A stretch of 64,000 nucleotides of DNA from Amborella trichopoda (lineage: Eukaryota > Streptophyta > Magnoliopsida > Amborellales > Amborellaceae): assembly GCF_000471905.2 (NCBI RefSeq), contig NW_006495382.1, positions 76,431 to 140,430 on the forward strand, read 5' to 3'. The position numbers and the translations under genes were made by a program. The notes under the pieces were generated by a model, which saw only the letters and a list, made by a program, of their open reading frames with translations, searched no databases and was not told the DNA's origin. This document shows positions 43,185 to 54,802 of this stretch, in pieces (position 1 is the stretch's first letter; each line of letters starts with the position of its first letter).

Positions 43185-44307
43185 AGTTGTGCCCAAACAT
43201 GGGTGGATTGATCAAAATTAAACTAATTGCTGAAAATTAAGATTTAACTGAATTTAAAGAAATAGAAAAATAGGATGCAAATGACTAATTTTCCCCTTCT
43301 TAAGAATAGTCCCTGCTGCTACCCTAGAACGTATGTGATCTTACATGGATGCTCTGGTGCCCGTTTGATCAAAAGATGATTGTTTTCTTGTAGAGATCGG
43401 CATGACGATCGATTTGATACAAACTTTGAGCCATGGATCGTGTTTTTAAGCCACGATCATGCGACTTAAAATTTGGATGAATCTTGAAACTTCGGATCGA
43501 TAGTGTGCTCATTCTTTGATTTTTTTTGTGATTTCTTCACTGGATCACACCGAGCATGCCGTCATGATCTCGTGGTAATGAGCACAGCTCGATTTCGTGC
43601 CCGGGAGAGAATTTTGCAATGTTGGAGTTTTGGTCAGAATCTAGACATCCGGTGATGAAATTTGTAGTCACTTCATCGGTTTCGTGTGTGGAATCCGACC
43701 GCTCATCATGTACGGGGTTCGGACCAGTGATAGCTATGGACGCTACGCGCACACTACAACTAGTTTCTCATCGATCGGGTTCGCGAGACGAATATGTTAA
43801 AAAAATTTGAGCATGATCTGGCTTGAGACAGGTGAGATATGAGAGTCAAAATTCATTGTTCATGACTGCCCCTTTGAAGGAGTTTAGTTGCAGGGTGGTA
43901 GCATGGGAATACTGTGCGGCTCCTCCTGTTTCGAACTTTTGCCTATAACCTGAAATGTCCGTTTAAGAGAAAATTTGATCCCTGGGGGTTTTCAACCATA
44001 ACGGATCCAATAGAAATGGTCCCACAGAAATTTGACAAATTGAAAATATAATTCTAGTTATAGGGTCCATTTCAGGGTGTTAGACGCTGATTTTTTCGAA
44101 ATTGTTTCTTGGTCTGCACTGCCTTAGACATTTCGGATTGTGACGAAACTTGGAAGGTGGCCTTTTGAAGTGCTAATGAAGATCTAGATCAGTTTTGGGG
44201 ACATTATGAGACTATCAAAATTCCCACTATTTGTTAGGCTTTATTGACCGACTTCTCCCTTTTATTCCTCATCGGGGACCCATGATGATGAAAAATGTCT
44301 TCCAACA

Positions 44308-45076
44308 GTCTTAAACAATGAAATCTGCTTGGCCTGATGAATGAGGCCTCTACTTTGGGAGTAGGCGACATTAGGATTGCATGTATATTATATTTGTGTC
44401 TGCCTGAACTTCTTGATCTGCTATGTTAATGTAAAGATTTGGTAAACTATCAACGCATGTGATGTCAGATGTCTAATTTGCGATTGCTCCACCATTGAAA
44501 GAAATTACTTTCAACGCATTACTAGTACAATTGTGATACATGATTTTTCCTATTTGCAAAACCTGCATGAACCATGGGGATGGCTATAAATAATGTGTTT
44601 AGGCAGGAATAATTGAGGCTTTGATTTACTTATTGGGCTTCATAGCTCATTCCATTGATTTCCTTGAATGTAGAGTGACAGCTAGTGGGTTGAAGGCGGA
44701 CGGTTGGTGGTCGTGATAGATGGCGAAGACCCGCACTTGATGAGAAGGCTTCCTTTTGATTGTAGGTGGTTGATGGCAGTTGGCCATATAGTTGTTTTGT
44801 TGTGAAGACTTTTATTTTGTTGTTGGGCCTTTGGTGCCTTGGACAATTTGTAATTTTCTAGATATTGTATTCAACTTTTGGTTTTAATTTATCCAGCCTT
44901 TTGTTATGGTTCTGTTGAGAGTTTTTGCTTTCTTTCGTGGTTTGCTCTGATTTTCTTCTTTTCAAATGCGCTGAGCACACTCCCACCTGAGTGGCATTTG
45001 GTACCTCTAATCATGGGCCCGCACCCAGCTGCCCTTTGGTAAGTACGGCAGGGAGTCAGGGGACGGGGTTGTGACA
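44308..45076 (+). repeat. Inner end of the Tekay-3 5' LTR
   Basis: It aligns with 21713-22466 of the Tekay-1 LTR, ending GTGACA before ATTTA and the primer site. Confidence 0.9.
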
Positions 45077-45081
45077 ATTTA

Positions 45082-45099
45082 TGGTATCAGAGCAGCCAG
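45082..45099 (+). other. Primer-binding site of Tekay-3
   Basis: TGGTATCAGAGCAGCCAG, complementary to initiator-Met tRNA, 5 bases after the LTR end. Confidence 0.92.
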
Positions 45100-45194
45100 G
45101 TTAGGACTCTTAGTCTAGAATGTCTTAGGAGTGTGCATAGAATGGTTTTGAATAAGTTAGTAACTAATGTCTGGGTGTTCTTGGTATAGGTTGA

Positions 45195-46225
45195 GATGAC
45201 AAGGACTCGTACTAACAATTCCAGCTCAAGCAATGGGAATACGGAAGCCTTCGGAGAGTTCTTTAGGATGCTCAGGGCCATGACCCAAATTATGAAAGAT
45301 TGAATGTCAACCCCGGCTGCCTCCACTCTAGACCAAGATGAAAGTGGGTTGATTGAGAAGTTTAGGAGACTTGCCCCTGCTAGATTCTTGGGTCACGGAG
45401 GAGTGGAAAAAGCTCAAATATGGCGGAGGCAAGTAAAGAAAATAGTTGAAGTGTTGCATTGTTCTGTTGAAAAGAAGGTTAGATTGGGGACCTTTATGTT
45501 AGAAGGGGACACCACGCACTAGTGGAGTTCGGTGAGGAAATCCTGGGAAGAGGCACGAACTGAGGCTACCTAGGAAAGTTTTCTAGTAGCATTTAGAGAA
45601 GTACTTTCCCGATTCAGTTCGAGAAAGAAAATAGGTGGAATTCATTGAGCTACAATAAGAGAGGTTATCAATACAACAATATGTGACTAAATTTGCAGAG
45701 CTATCCCCCTACGCTCCACATATCATCAATACAGAGGCGCGTAAGGTGAGCAAGTTTGAGAGGGGCCTCAGGCCAGACATTCGAGGTAGAATACTGTCAG
45801 TCAATCTTAAGTCATTCTCCCCGTTAGTGGACCTTGCGATGAAGATTGAGAAAGACTACCAAGAATTCCGGATAAGGAAGGAAGGAAGAACAAGGTCTAC
45901 ACCATTTGGGAGTTTCGGGAGGAAGAATCGGCCTCCTCCTGGAAGAGACTTTAAGGGAAAGGCTAATCAAAGCAACCTAAAAATCCAAGAGACCTTCCCA
46001 GGCGATGTGAGGGAGAATCGACGCCTGATCTGCTCATACTGTGGCATGTATAATCACTCTACGACTGAGTTCCACAAGAAGATGACAATGTGTTTTAGAT
46101 GTGGCAAGCTTGGCCACCTAGTCAAGGACTGCCTTGTGAAGAGGCCAAAAAACCGACCAAATACGCAAGGTCGAGTGTTTGCACTCACAGAGCAAGAGGC
46201 TAAGGTGTCTACCTCACTGATCTGA
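45195..46225 (+). pseudogene. Tekay-3 gag
   Basis: It starts at ATG 45195 (MTRTRTNNSSSSNGNTEAFG). Stops follow at 45301 and 45520 and a frameshift near 45595. From 45683 it is open for 181 codons: KFAELSPYAPHIINTEARKV, KFERGLRPDIRGRILSVNLK, and a basic linker. A degraded first zinc knuckle (CSYCGMYNHSTTEF, last Cys lost) and an intact second knuckle CFRCGKLGHLVKDC are followed by the linker to protease. It is very similar to Tekay-1. Confidence 0.88.
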
Positions 46226-47590
46226 GGTACGCTCTCTGTTTGTGGTAGAGAAGCAAGAATTGTGATAGGCCCCGGTTCTTCTATTTCTTTTGTTGTCCCT
46301 CACTTTGCATGTTACATAAATGTTGAGCCCTTCATTTCTTGATTGAACTTTAAAGGAATGCAAACCGATGGGGGATTCTATGGAAAATGATATGGTATAT
46401 AAACAATGTGGGGTTTTTCTTGAGGGTTGTGTCTTGCTCATAGACTTGATACTTCTAGATATTCAGGATATTGATATTACTTGGGCATGGATTGGTTGTC
46501 TACACACTATGCCATTGTTGATTGTCATGATAAGATTGTTACCTTAGGCACTCTAGCCCACCTGAGTTGCACTTTGTGGGTATCAAAGATGTTTCTCCTC
46601 TACACCTTATTTCAGCCCTTTCAGGCTTCCCGTATTTTGGCCAAAATATGTGTTGGATACTTAGCCTATGTAGTCAATAATCAAGATGTTCAGTCCAAGT
46701 TAGTGGAGATATCAGTGGTAAGTGAATACCCAAAAGTTTTTCCTGAGGAGTTGAATTCTTTGCCTCCCGTTAGGGAGATAGAGTTTGAGATAGATGTGGT
46801 CCCTGGTACTGCTCCCATCTTTAAAACCCCTTATAGAATGGCCCCAGCAGAATTGAAGGAGCTGAAAGAGCAATTACAGGAGTTGTTGGAGAAGGGGTTC
46901 ATCCGACCCAGTATATCACCTTGGGGTGCGCCAGTTCTGTTTGTGAAAAAGAAAGATGGGTCCATGAGAATTTGTATAGACTATAGGTAGTTGAATCAAA
47001 TAACAGTAATGAACAAATACCCCCTGCCTAGGATTGACGACTTCTTTGACCAACTTCAAGGGGCCCAATTATTCTCTAAGATTGATCTCCAATCAGGCTA
47101 TCATCAACTGCGGGTCAAGGAGGGAGATGTCCCCAAGACTGCATTCAGAACCTGGTATGGCCACTATGTGCTTTTGGTATGTTGTTTGGGCTGACTATTT
47201 CCCTAGCTATTTTCATGGACCCGATGAGTAAGATTTTCAGACCCTTTCTGGACAATTTTGTCGTGGTCATTATAAATGATATTTTGGTGTATTCAAAGAA
47301 CCTAGAAGAGCATGAACAACATCTGAGAGTAGTCCTTCAGACTCTGAAGTCAGAGAAGCTGTATGTTAAGTTGAGCAAGAGTGAGTTTTGGCTCCCTAGT
47401 GTGGCCTTGCTTGGGCACGTTGTTTCTAGAGATGGGGTCGCGGTTGACCCTTATAAGATTGAAGTCATACTCAAGTGGGGAAAACCAACAAATGTGTTAG
47501 AAGTCCGTAGTTTTTTGGGCTTAACAGGTTATTATAGACGCTTTGTGGAAGGATTTTCAAAGATAACACTCCCTTTAGAATGTGAAGTTT
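46226..47590 (+). pseudogene. Tekay-3 protease and reverse transcriptase
   Basis: Protease reads IVIGPGSSISFVVPHFACYI: the catalytic Asp of D-P-G-S-S is Gly. RT begins near [15 protein letters not shown] and shows [20 protein letters not shown] and RICIDYR. A TAG stands at 46988 where relatives have Gln/Lys. [20 protein letters not shown] and [15 protein letters not shown] follow, then a frameshift near 47170 at the FGLT segment. The active site reads [11 protein letters not shown] in place of [11 protein letters not shown], so the first catalytic Asp is Asn. The connection ends with [19 protein letters not shown]. The RT cannot be active. Confidence 0.9.
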
Positions 47591-48060
47591 GTGTGGTCAG
47601 ATGACTGTGAGAGAAGTTTTTATGAGCTAAAGAAGAGATTGACTACAACTCTGATACTGACCTTACCAGAAGGGAATGAGGATTTTGTGGTTTACACCGA
47701 CGCTTCTCATAAAGGGCTCGTATGTGTACTTATGCAGCGAGGGAAGGCCATTGCCTATGCTTCCAGGCAGTTAAAGCCAGATGAACAAAATGACCCAACC
47801 CATGATTTGGAGCTTGCGGCTATGGTATTTGCATTGAAAATCTAGAGACACTACCTCTATAGAGCTCAATGTAAGGTGTTTACATATCATAAGAGCCTCA
47901 AGTAACTATTTTCCCAGAAGGAGTTGAACATGAGGCAAAGGAGATGGATGAACTTGTTGAATGATTATGATTGTCCCATCAATTACCACTTGAGCCAGAC
48001 TAATGTGGTAACAAATGCCTTGGATCGAAGGCCCATAATATCACTGGCACATTTAATGGT
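47582..48060 (+). pseudogene. Tekay-3 RNase H
   Basis: RNase H removes the RNA strand during reverse transcription. [28 protein letters not shown] (first catalytic Asp present), [12 protein letters not shown] and [13 protein letters not shown] (catalytic Glu present) are clear. The third and fourth acidic positions are changed: FTYHKSLK for FTDHKSLK, and VVTNALDR for VVADALSR. Stops occur at 47843 and 47902. Confidence 0.88.
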
Positions 48061-48119
48061 TCGAGAGATGAGATTGTTAGAGGATGCAGTGGAATGGCAC
48101 TCAGCTCTACTCCTTAGTG

Positions 48120-49330
48120 ATGGGGTAAGTATGACTACTTGCATAAGGGTAGAGCCCCAGCTCTTTCAACAGATCCAGATGGAGCAAAAGAAGGATCCCC
48201 AACTCATGAAAATTTTGGGAGAGATGAAACTAAGGAAAAAAGATGATTTCTCTGTAAGTACTGATGACTTGTTAAGATTCAAAAATCTGGAATGTATTCC
48301 AAATGATTAGGATGTGAAGAGAGCTATCATAGCAAAAGCTCACAACTCCCGTTATTCTATACATCCTGAGAGTACTAAGATGTATCAAGACTTGAAGAAA
48401 ACTTTCAGATGGAATGACATGAGAAGGGAAATAACACTGTTTGTTTCTAAGTGCTTGACATGCCAACAAGTAAAAACAAAGCATCAGAAACCCGTCGGAT
48501 TGTGCTGAAATGGAAATGGGAGCACATTGCTATGGACTTCGTCTCTGGTTTGCTGAGAACGAGTTCTAAGCATGATAGTATTTGGGTCATTGTGGACCGG
48601 CTGATCAAAGCTGCCCCCTTCTTACCGATCCGCACGACCTATACCTTGGATAGACTTGCCCAGTTATACATTAAGGAAATAGTGAGGTTGCATGGAATAC
48701 CAGTCATCATCATGTCCGACAGGGACACTAGATTTACCTCTAGATTTTGGGCTAATTTGCAGTCAGCCTTGGGGACAAGACTTACTTTTAGCACTGCCTT
48801 TCACCCCCAGACTGATGGACAATAAGAGAGAACCATGTACACCATGGAAGGTATGTTAAGGGCTTGTGTCTTTGATTTTAAGGGAAGTTGGGATGATCAT
48901 TTACCCTTGATAGAATTTGCCTACAACAACAGCTTCCAAGCTAGTATTCAGGTGGCACCTTTTGAAGCCCTGTATGAGAGGAAGTGCAGCTCACCTATCT
49001 GTTGAGATGAGATTGGTGAAAGGAGGCTTTTAGGGCCATAAATTGTTCAAGTGACCTTAGAAAATATTACTTTGATGCGTGAAACTATCAGAACAACTCA
49101 GAGTCAGCAGAAGAGTTATGCTGATAACCGAAGACGAGATCTTGAGTTTGAGTTGGGTGATCGGGTACTTTTTAAGGTGTCACGAACTAAGAGCGTTATG
49201 AGATTTGGTAAGAAAGGAAAGTTGTGCCCATGCTATATTGGACCTTTTGAGATTTTGGAAAAAGTGGGAAGTGTGGCTTATCGACTTGCTCAACCACCAG
49301 AGTTGACAAACATCCACTATGTCTTTCATA
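48120..49330 (+). pseudogene. Tekay-3 integrase
   Basis: The N-terminal zinc domain is complete across a stop (48308): H in AKAHNSRYSIHPE, second H in the same run, and the pair in VSKCLTCQQVK. Core: AMDFVSGLLRTSSKHD (first Asp) and IIMSDRDTRFTSRFW (second Asp). The catalytic Glu lies in [11 protein letters not shown], directly after a TAA that replaces Ser (48823). The C-terminal part from 49051 holds the GPY/F module CYIGPFEILEKVGSVAYRL. Frameshifts occur near 48500 and 49000. Confidence 0.88.
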
Positions 49331-49574
49331 TATCTCTATTGAGGAAGTATCAGCCCGACCCATCACATGTTCTGATACATAAACCGATTCCAATAAGAGA
49401 AGACCTAACCTTCGTCGAGCGACCAATTGAGATATTGGATAGAAGGGTGCAGATGTTGTGTAACAAGGAGATCCCTCGGGTTCGAGTGTTGCTACAATAT
49501 CATTCCAGGGATGAGTCGACTTGGGAGCAGGAAGATGAGATCAGGGATAAGTACCCCATTTGTTTGATTAATAG
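49331..49574 (+). pseudogene. Tekay-3 chromodomain, end cut by Tekay-4
   Basis: After FHISLLRKYQPDPSHV the frame continues ERPIEILDRRVQML, RVRVLLQYHSRDESTWEQED and EIRDKYPICLI. This is the position and pattern of a Tekay chromodomain (VLLQY...ESTWE), which directs integration to heterochromatin in such elements. The reading crosses into Tekay-4 LTR after 49574. Confidence 0.8.
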
Positions 49575-52500
49575 TGTTACGACCCCGCCCCCGACCACCT
49601 TACCTCTGATGACGGAGGGGTACTGGGCACGGTTCGTGATCCCAAAGTAGCGTTTGTTACTCGAGTAGGAGCAGACTCAACACCTTATTCTCAATAATCA
49701 ACCAAACTAATGAGAGTAGATGCTCACAAGCCTTAAAAATGTAAAACTTAGCAAATTCATCATTACAAAATAGTACAATAGAGTTCAGGGCTCCAGGACC
49801 CAAGGTTACATAGTTTAAAGAAACTAGTACTGTCAGAGTTGAGAGCCCAACTACCTACAAGATATAAAACTCCTCCTTAGAAGGGCCACCTTGATCCTTA
49901 ACTGCAACCTCCACTATCAACTCTGAACCTGCCACTCTCAATCTACAAGGAGGAAAAAAAAAAAGTGGGATGAGCTTAGAAGCTCAGTAAGAAGATCTAG
50001 TGTTATGCATTGTAATGAGTCTAAACAATTTATTTAGACATAGCAAGTTGTAGAACAATGGTCCTATGCCGTAATCAACATATCAATGCATCAATTATAG
50101 ACATGATATCCAAGTTGCAATCATCATGCAGTCATTACAGTTATAGGAAATCACTTACACAATTCATTCCTTACACACTCACTCCCTAATCCACCTACTC
50201 CTTCAAGTAGAAGCCCTATCCATCAGGCCAAGTCAATCTCGTTGCTTAGGACTTATACCATTCCATAGGAGGGAGGGTAATGACAAGTGGGGTAATCTGC
50301 TTCGTAATACCTTCAACTCACGCACACAGTTCCCAACACGCATTGGGGTTCGATAGGCCCTTACTTTGCCAGGCATCAATCAATCACATATCTCATCTCA
50401 TGAATCACAGGGAATGACCCTCTTTTCTCCCCTAACCAGTTCCTATCATTGTGCAGGTTAGAGAACATGCCGGCATTACTGTCTCAATGCATCAGTCTCC
50501 ACTACCGATGGGTGACCCATATCGTGGTGGCCAGTATCCATGAACAATGGCCATTCTCACATTGATATAATAGAACAATGTTCACTACCAATGGGTATCC
50601 CATTGCATAGTGGTCATCATTAAGGCCTCATCTCTTACTCGAGCATTCAATTCATTCATGCCAATTCAATGCTTTATAACAAATAAATCACATTCTCATT
50701 ATAACCATATGACATTAGCACAAGGCACCCATCACATAAGCTAGTATGGAGTACTTACACATGGTTATCATTATTGGCAATTTGGAACTTATCATGAAGC
50801 TTTCATCATGAAGTTATCACATTGATATTGCCATATCACTTTTTCACATAGCTTATTGTGGCGAAGCATCATTCACATAATCTTATGGCACAAGCATATC
50901 AGTTGTCATATATCGTTCCCACTTTTCACTTATCAAGAAAAATTCGATGTTGCAATTAATAGCTAAATGGGACAGTTAAATGCTTCACTCATCAAGGAAA
51001 TCGGGCCTCATTTGTTAGATCAAAGGCTTGGCCCCTTACAAGTTATATTTGCTGGAAAACTTTCAGCAGTGATGTCATAATGCATCTTGAGGCATAACTC
51101 AAAATTTATAGGGAGTTTCAGAAATCTCAAGACATGCACATTAGAGCCCATTCACAGGCCTTTCCAATGGTGTAATTTAAGGGCGTTCGGAAGGCTTTTG
51201 CTAGGGCAAAGGCTTGGCCCAAAGTAAGTCATAGTTGCTGGAATTTACAGCAATTACGAACAGTGACATGTCTCAACATTTTAGTTCACGTCTTTCAATC
51301 TAAACTATATTTCAATATGGCATATAAAGAAAACTTGAAGTGAGCACGTATATCTCTCATTCAAAACCAGTTTGGGCCCATTTGGGCACCATTTGGCCAG
51401 CGAGAGGCTCAGAGCAAGAGCCAGAGTTTCTGGAAAATTTTCCTTCCCACAAGTATTAACACGTTACCACAATGATACACACCATTTTACAAGTCAAGTT
51501 AGCAAGTTTGGCAAGGGGATTACTTTTATAAATATTCTTGGTTCATTGGCAATAGATGAATACTCATTTTTTATTTTCCATACATTTTACGTTCATGCAT
51601 CTTAATCTATCATTTTTCCTATCCTTCGTACTCCATCACTCCATGGAAGCCTTAAGGGTGGCACACCACTAAGTCCACTTACCTAAGGTTACAACGCTCC
51701 GAAGCCTCCACGCGTAGGTCACCTCTTGCTCCTGTCAGTAGTCTCCTAACGGCAGCAGCACAAGGCTCACACTAAGCTCTAGAGAGAGAAAGTTTGAGGG
51801 AAAGAGAGGGAGACAAAATTGAGGGTGAGGAGGGGCACGATTTATAGGCGCCTGGGTTGGTGAGATCCACTGTGGCTGATGCCGTGGGTTGTTGGGAAGA
51901 AGTGTTGTGGCTATCGTCACTTGCACAGCACGACACAATATTGACAAATTTGGTGCGACGCTGATCTTGTCGACGGTTCGTACCAGGTTAATCGAATGCG
52001 CGCGGCGTTACCATCTGGTTGCACGCGGCGATGCTCACATAACAGTGACACTTGTGGCGAAGGTCATCTCTATTTTTCCACACGGCGTTGGTTATTCGTT
52101 CACGCGATGCTCCTTCATCTTCACGCTTGGCATTACATCTGTCGCCTTCCACGTGGGCGTTAGCCCAGGCGGCGTTACTCCAAATGGCAATGCTAAGGCT
52201 TCTCCGCTCTCTCTGCAATTCTCAGACAGCACTACCCCACGCCGTGCACGATGTTACTCTTTATGCTCGTGACGATACCTCCACTCGCATGTGGTGTTAG
52301 TCTGGCTTGTGCACGACATTAACCCTTATACCCACGACGTTATCACTCCTTCATCTTCGCACGAGGTGATAACTTTATGCATGCGACATTACCACTCCTT
52401 CATCTTCGAGTGTGGACGCGGCATTACCATTCCTTCATCTTCCCCCGTGGTGATAGCCTTACGCACATGGCGTTACCACTTCTTCATCTTCGCGTGTGGT

Positions 52501-52651
52501 GATAAACTTATTCAACACAGATGGCGCTAGGCTAAATTATACAGATGACGCTAACCTTTGCCCTTATCATCAGGCATGCGCTTCCGCTTCTCTCGACTTC
52601 CTTCTCTATACGGCCGTGAGCGGTCAGGTTCAATGAATTGTGGACCTTACA
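49575..52651 (-). repeat. 3' LTR of Tekay-4
   Basis: It runs TGTAAGGTCCACAA...CGTAACA on the minus strand, 3077 bp. The start follows the polypurine tract and the end matches the inner ends of the other Tekay LTRs. A CG-containing minisatellite with GTGGTGATAA and GAAGATGAAG words lies near the LTR start (about 52050-52530). Confidence 0.9.
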
Positions 52652-52675
52652 TCATCCCTCCCTTAAAAGGATTTT
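52652..52675 (-). other. Polypurine tract of Tekay-4
   Basis: The minus strand reads TTTTAAGGGAGGGATGA directly before the LTR start, as in Tekay-2. Confidence 0.85.
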
Positions 52676-52699
52676 GTCCCCAAAATCATTAATCAAAGA

Positions 52700-53126
52700 G
52701 GTGGGGTTATTTCTCCCTAATTTCATCCTCCCGTTCCCACATTGATTCTTCCCTTGTGTGATATTGCCATTGCTCCCGGACCAGGGGAATTTCTTTATTG
52801 CACAACCTGCTCTCTTCGGTCCAATATCCTAAATGGTCATTCAACATAGGTTAGGTCTTCCCTGAGTGGGATTAGTTCGCACTCCAAAACATGGGACGGG
52901 TCAGGTTGATACTTCCTTAGCAGGGAACGTGGAAGACATTATGGATATTAACTAAATCAAGTGGCAGGGAAAGTCGGTATGCCACACTCCCAATTCTTTC
53001 CTGGATTTTAGAAGGTCCAATATACTGCGGGCTTAACTTTCCCTTCTTGCCAAATCTGGTAATGCCCTTGGTCGGTGATATCTTCAGGAAGACTTGATCA
53101 CCTATTTCAAATTCGACGTCTCTCAT
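52700..53126 (-). pseudogene. Tekay-4 integrase C-terminus and broken chromodomain
   Basis: The frame 52917-53126 carries GITRFGKKGKLSPQYIGPSK and SVAYRLSLPLDLVNIHNVFH, the GPY/F module. Beyond, LLRKYQPDPSHV and EDLTYVE lead to stops. The chromodomain segment is readable only with frameshifts. Confidence 0.8.
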
Positions 53127-54048
53127 GCGTTTATCGACATAACTCTTTTGCCGACTTTAGGCTGTCTTGAGCTACTCTCGAATTAAGGCAATCTTCTCAA
53201 AAATTATCTGAACTATTTTGGGCCCCGGTAACTTCCTCTAGTCCATATGATCCCAGCAGATGGGCGATCTACACTTCCTCCCATATACGGCCTCATACGG
53301 TGCCATCTGGATGCTGGCTTGGAAACTATTGTTGTAGGCAAACTCTATCAGGGGCAGATAGTCCTCTTAGCTTCCTTTAAGATCAATGACACACGCCCTT
53401 AGCATATCTTCCAATATTTGAACGGTCCTTTCTGATTGGCCATCTGTTTTGGGATGAAAGGCAGTGCTGAAGGTAAGTTTGATCCCCAAAGCTGATTGTA
53501 GGCTAGACCAGGATCTAGAGGTAAACCTAGTGTCTCTGTCGGATACAATGCTGATGGCTACATCGTGTAATCTTATAATTTCTCTGATGTACAACTGGGC
53601 CAGCTTATCCAGGGTATAAATCGTGCGAACTGGTAAGAAATGAGCTGCCTTAGTTAATCGGTGTACAATGATCCAGGTACTATCATGTCTAGCACTTGAC
53701 CTGGGCAATTCAGAAACAAAATCCATTGTGATGTGTTCTGACTTCGACTCTAGTATGGGCAAGGGCTGGAATAGTCCGGCGGGTTTCTGATGTTTGGCCT
53801 TCACTTGCTGGCACGTCAAACACTTAACGACAAATTGAGCCACACCAGAAAGCCTTTTTCAGATCCTGGTACATCTTTGTACTCCCTGGGTGTACCGTAT
53901 ATCGTGAGTGGTGTGCTTCTTCCAGAACAACCCTTTTTACACTATCGTTATTAGGGACACACACTCGGCCCTTGAACCTCAACATCTCATCACTGCCTAA
54001 GGTGAAATCCTCTTCTTTCTCCATTTTCATTTTTTCTTGAACTTTCAT
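53127..54048 (-). pseudogene. Tekay-4 integrase zinc domain and catalytic core
   Basis: The zinc domain (53824-54048) has EEAHHSRYTVHPGSTKMYQD; a frame change leads to VVKCLTCQQVKAKHQKPAGL. The core frame 53367-53843 (158 codons) keeps all three catalytic residues: Asp in HITMDFVSELP, Asp in SIVSDRDTRFTSRSW, Glu in DGQSERTVQILEDML. It is the best-preserved integrase core in the window. It ends at a stop after IDLKGS. The segment 53127-53366 is coding-derived but broken. Confidence 0.88.
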
Positions 54049-54802
54049 GAGCTGAGGTTCTTCTTTTTGCGCTACTCGGATTTTTTGATAGAGTTGGGGT
54101 GCTACCCTTACACATCAAAGTACACCAAACCCATCATTGAGGGGTAGGGTTGGGTGCCACTCTACTGTGACTTCTAGCAATTTCATCTCTCGAATCATCA
54201 GGTGTGCCACTGAGACAACAACTTTTCGGCTTAGGGCATCGGTTACTACGTTAGTTTTTCCTAGATGGTAATCAATTGTACAGTCGTAATCATTCAATAA
54301 GTCCATCCATCTCCTTTGCCTCATATTCAAATCCTTCTAGGAAAATAGGCATTTGAGGCTCTTATGATCTGTGAACACTTTAAATCGGGCTCATAGAGAT
54401 AGTGCCTCCAGATCTTTAATGAAAATACTATGGACGCAAGCTCCAAGTCATGCGTTGGGTAGTTCTGCTCATACGGTTTCAATTGCTTGGAGGCGTATGC
54501 AATGACCTTGCCCCTCGGCAGGAGTACACCCCTGAGTCTTTGCGGGATGCATCGGTATACACCACAAAGGCTTCATTCCCTTTGGGCAAGGCTAGTATTG
54601 GGGCTGTGGTTAATCTCTTCTCAAGTTCCTGAAAACTTCTCTCACAGTCATCTGACCACAAAAATTTCATATTCTTCTGGGTCAACCGAGTAAGGGGATG
54701 TGCTATTTTCGAGAATCCCTCTACAAAGTGCCTGTAATATCCTACTAACCTCAGAAAGCTACGAACTTCTATTAGATTTGTTGGTTTCTCCCACTTAAAC
54801 AC
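54049..54802 (-). pseudogene. Tekay-4 RNase H
   Basis: Connection and RNase H pieces are [39 protein letters not shown] and [13 protein letters not shown] (first Asp present). A frame change follows after SRKDSGVYS. The later part appears at 54115-54330: MNMRQRRWMDLLNDYDCTID and TNVVTDALSRKVV (last Asp present). Confidence 0.87.

Larger units (their letters stand above)
36118..44307 (-). mobile_element. Tat-2: Tat-type element with gag and antisense ORF, pol not found
   Basis: From right to left there is an intact 5' LTR (41404-44307), a leader, gag on the minus strand (about 39710 to 37450), then directly an antisense-ORF remnant on the plus strand (36118-37565). No protease, RT, RNase H or integrase motif was found. 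The 3' LTR is lost at the scar with Tekay-2. The outer LTR end (CCAACA, 44307) abuts Tekay-3 LTR sequence, so Tat-2 inserted into the Tekay-3 5' LTR. The five bases GTCTT (44308-44312) would be its target copy. Confidence 0.8.
41404..44307 (-). repeat. 5' LTR of Tat-2
   Basis: It runs from TGGGTAGGTAC to TCTTCCAACA on the plus strand and aligns with the solo LTR over both ends. At 2.9 kb it is longer than the solo LTR because of tandem repeats in the R/U5 part: an 87-bp unit (about 41870-42160) and a unit of about 47 bp (42480-42665). In LTR sense (minus strand) the order is promoter with TATA at 43174-43184, CT-rich leader (43075-42915), minisatellites, and end. Confidence 0.9.
44308..49574 (+). 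mobile_element. Tekay-3: chromovirus, both LTR regions cut
   Basis: It retains the last 769 bp of the 5' LTR (44308-45076), primer site, gag, protease, RT, RNase H, integrase and most of a chromodomain. The left side is interrupted by Tat-2. The right side is interrupted by the outer end of the Tekay-4 LTR about 30-40 bp before the expected polypurine tract, judged by comparison with Tekay-4. It is the most complete gag-pol in the window, but has many stops and changed active sites. Confidence 0.88.

Noticed and set aside
22472-45099. TGGTATCAGAGC words as tRNA genes
   Set aside because: These are primer-binding sites next to LTR ends. No cloverleaf surrounds them.
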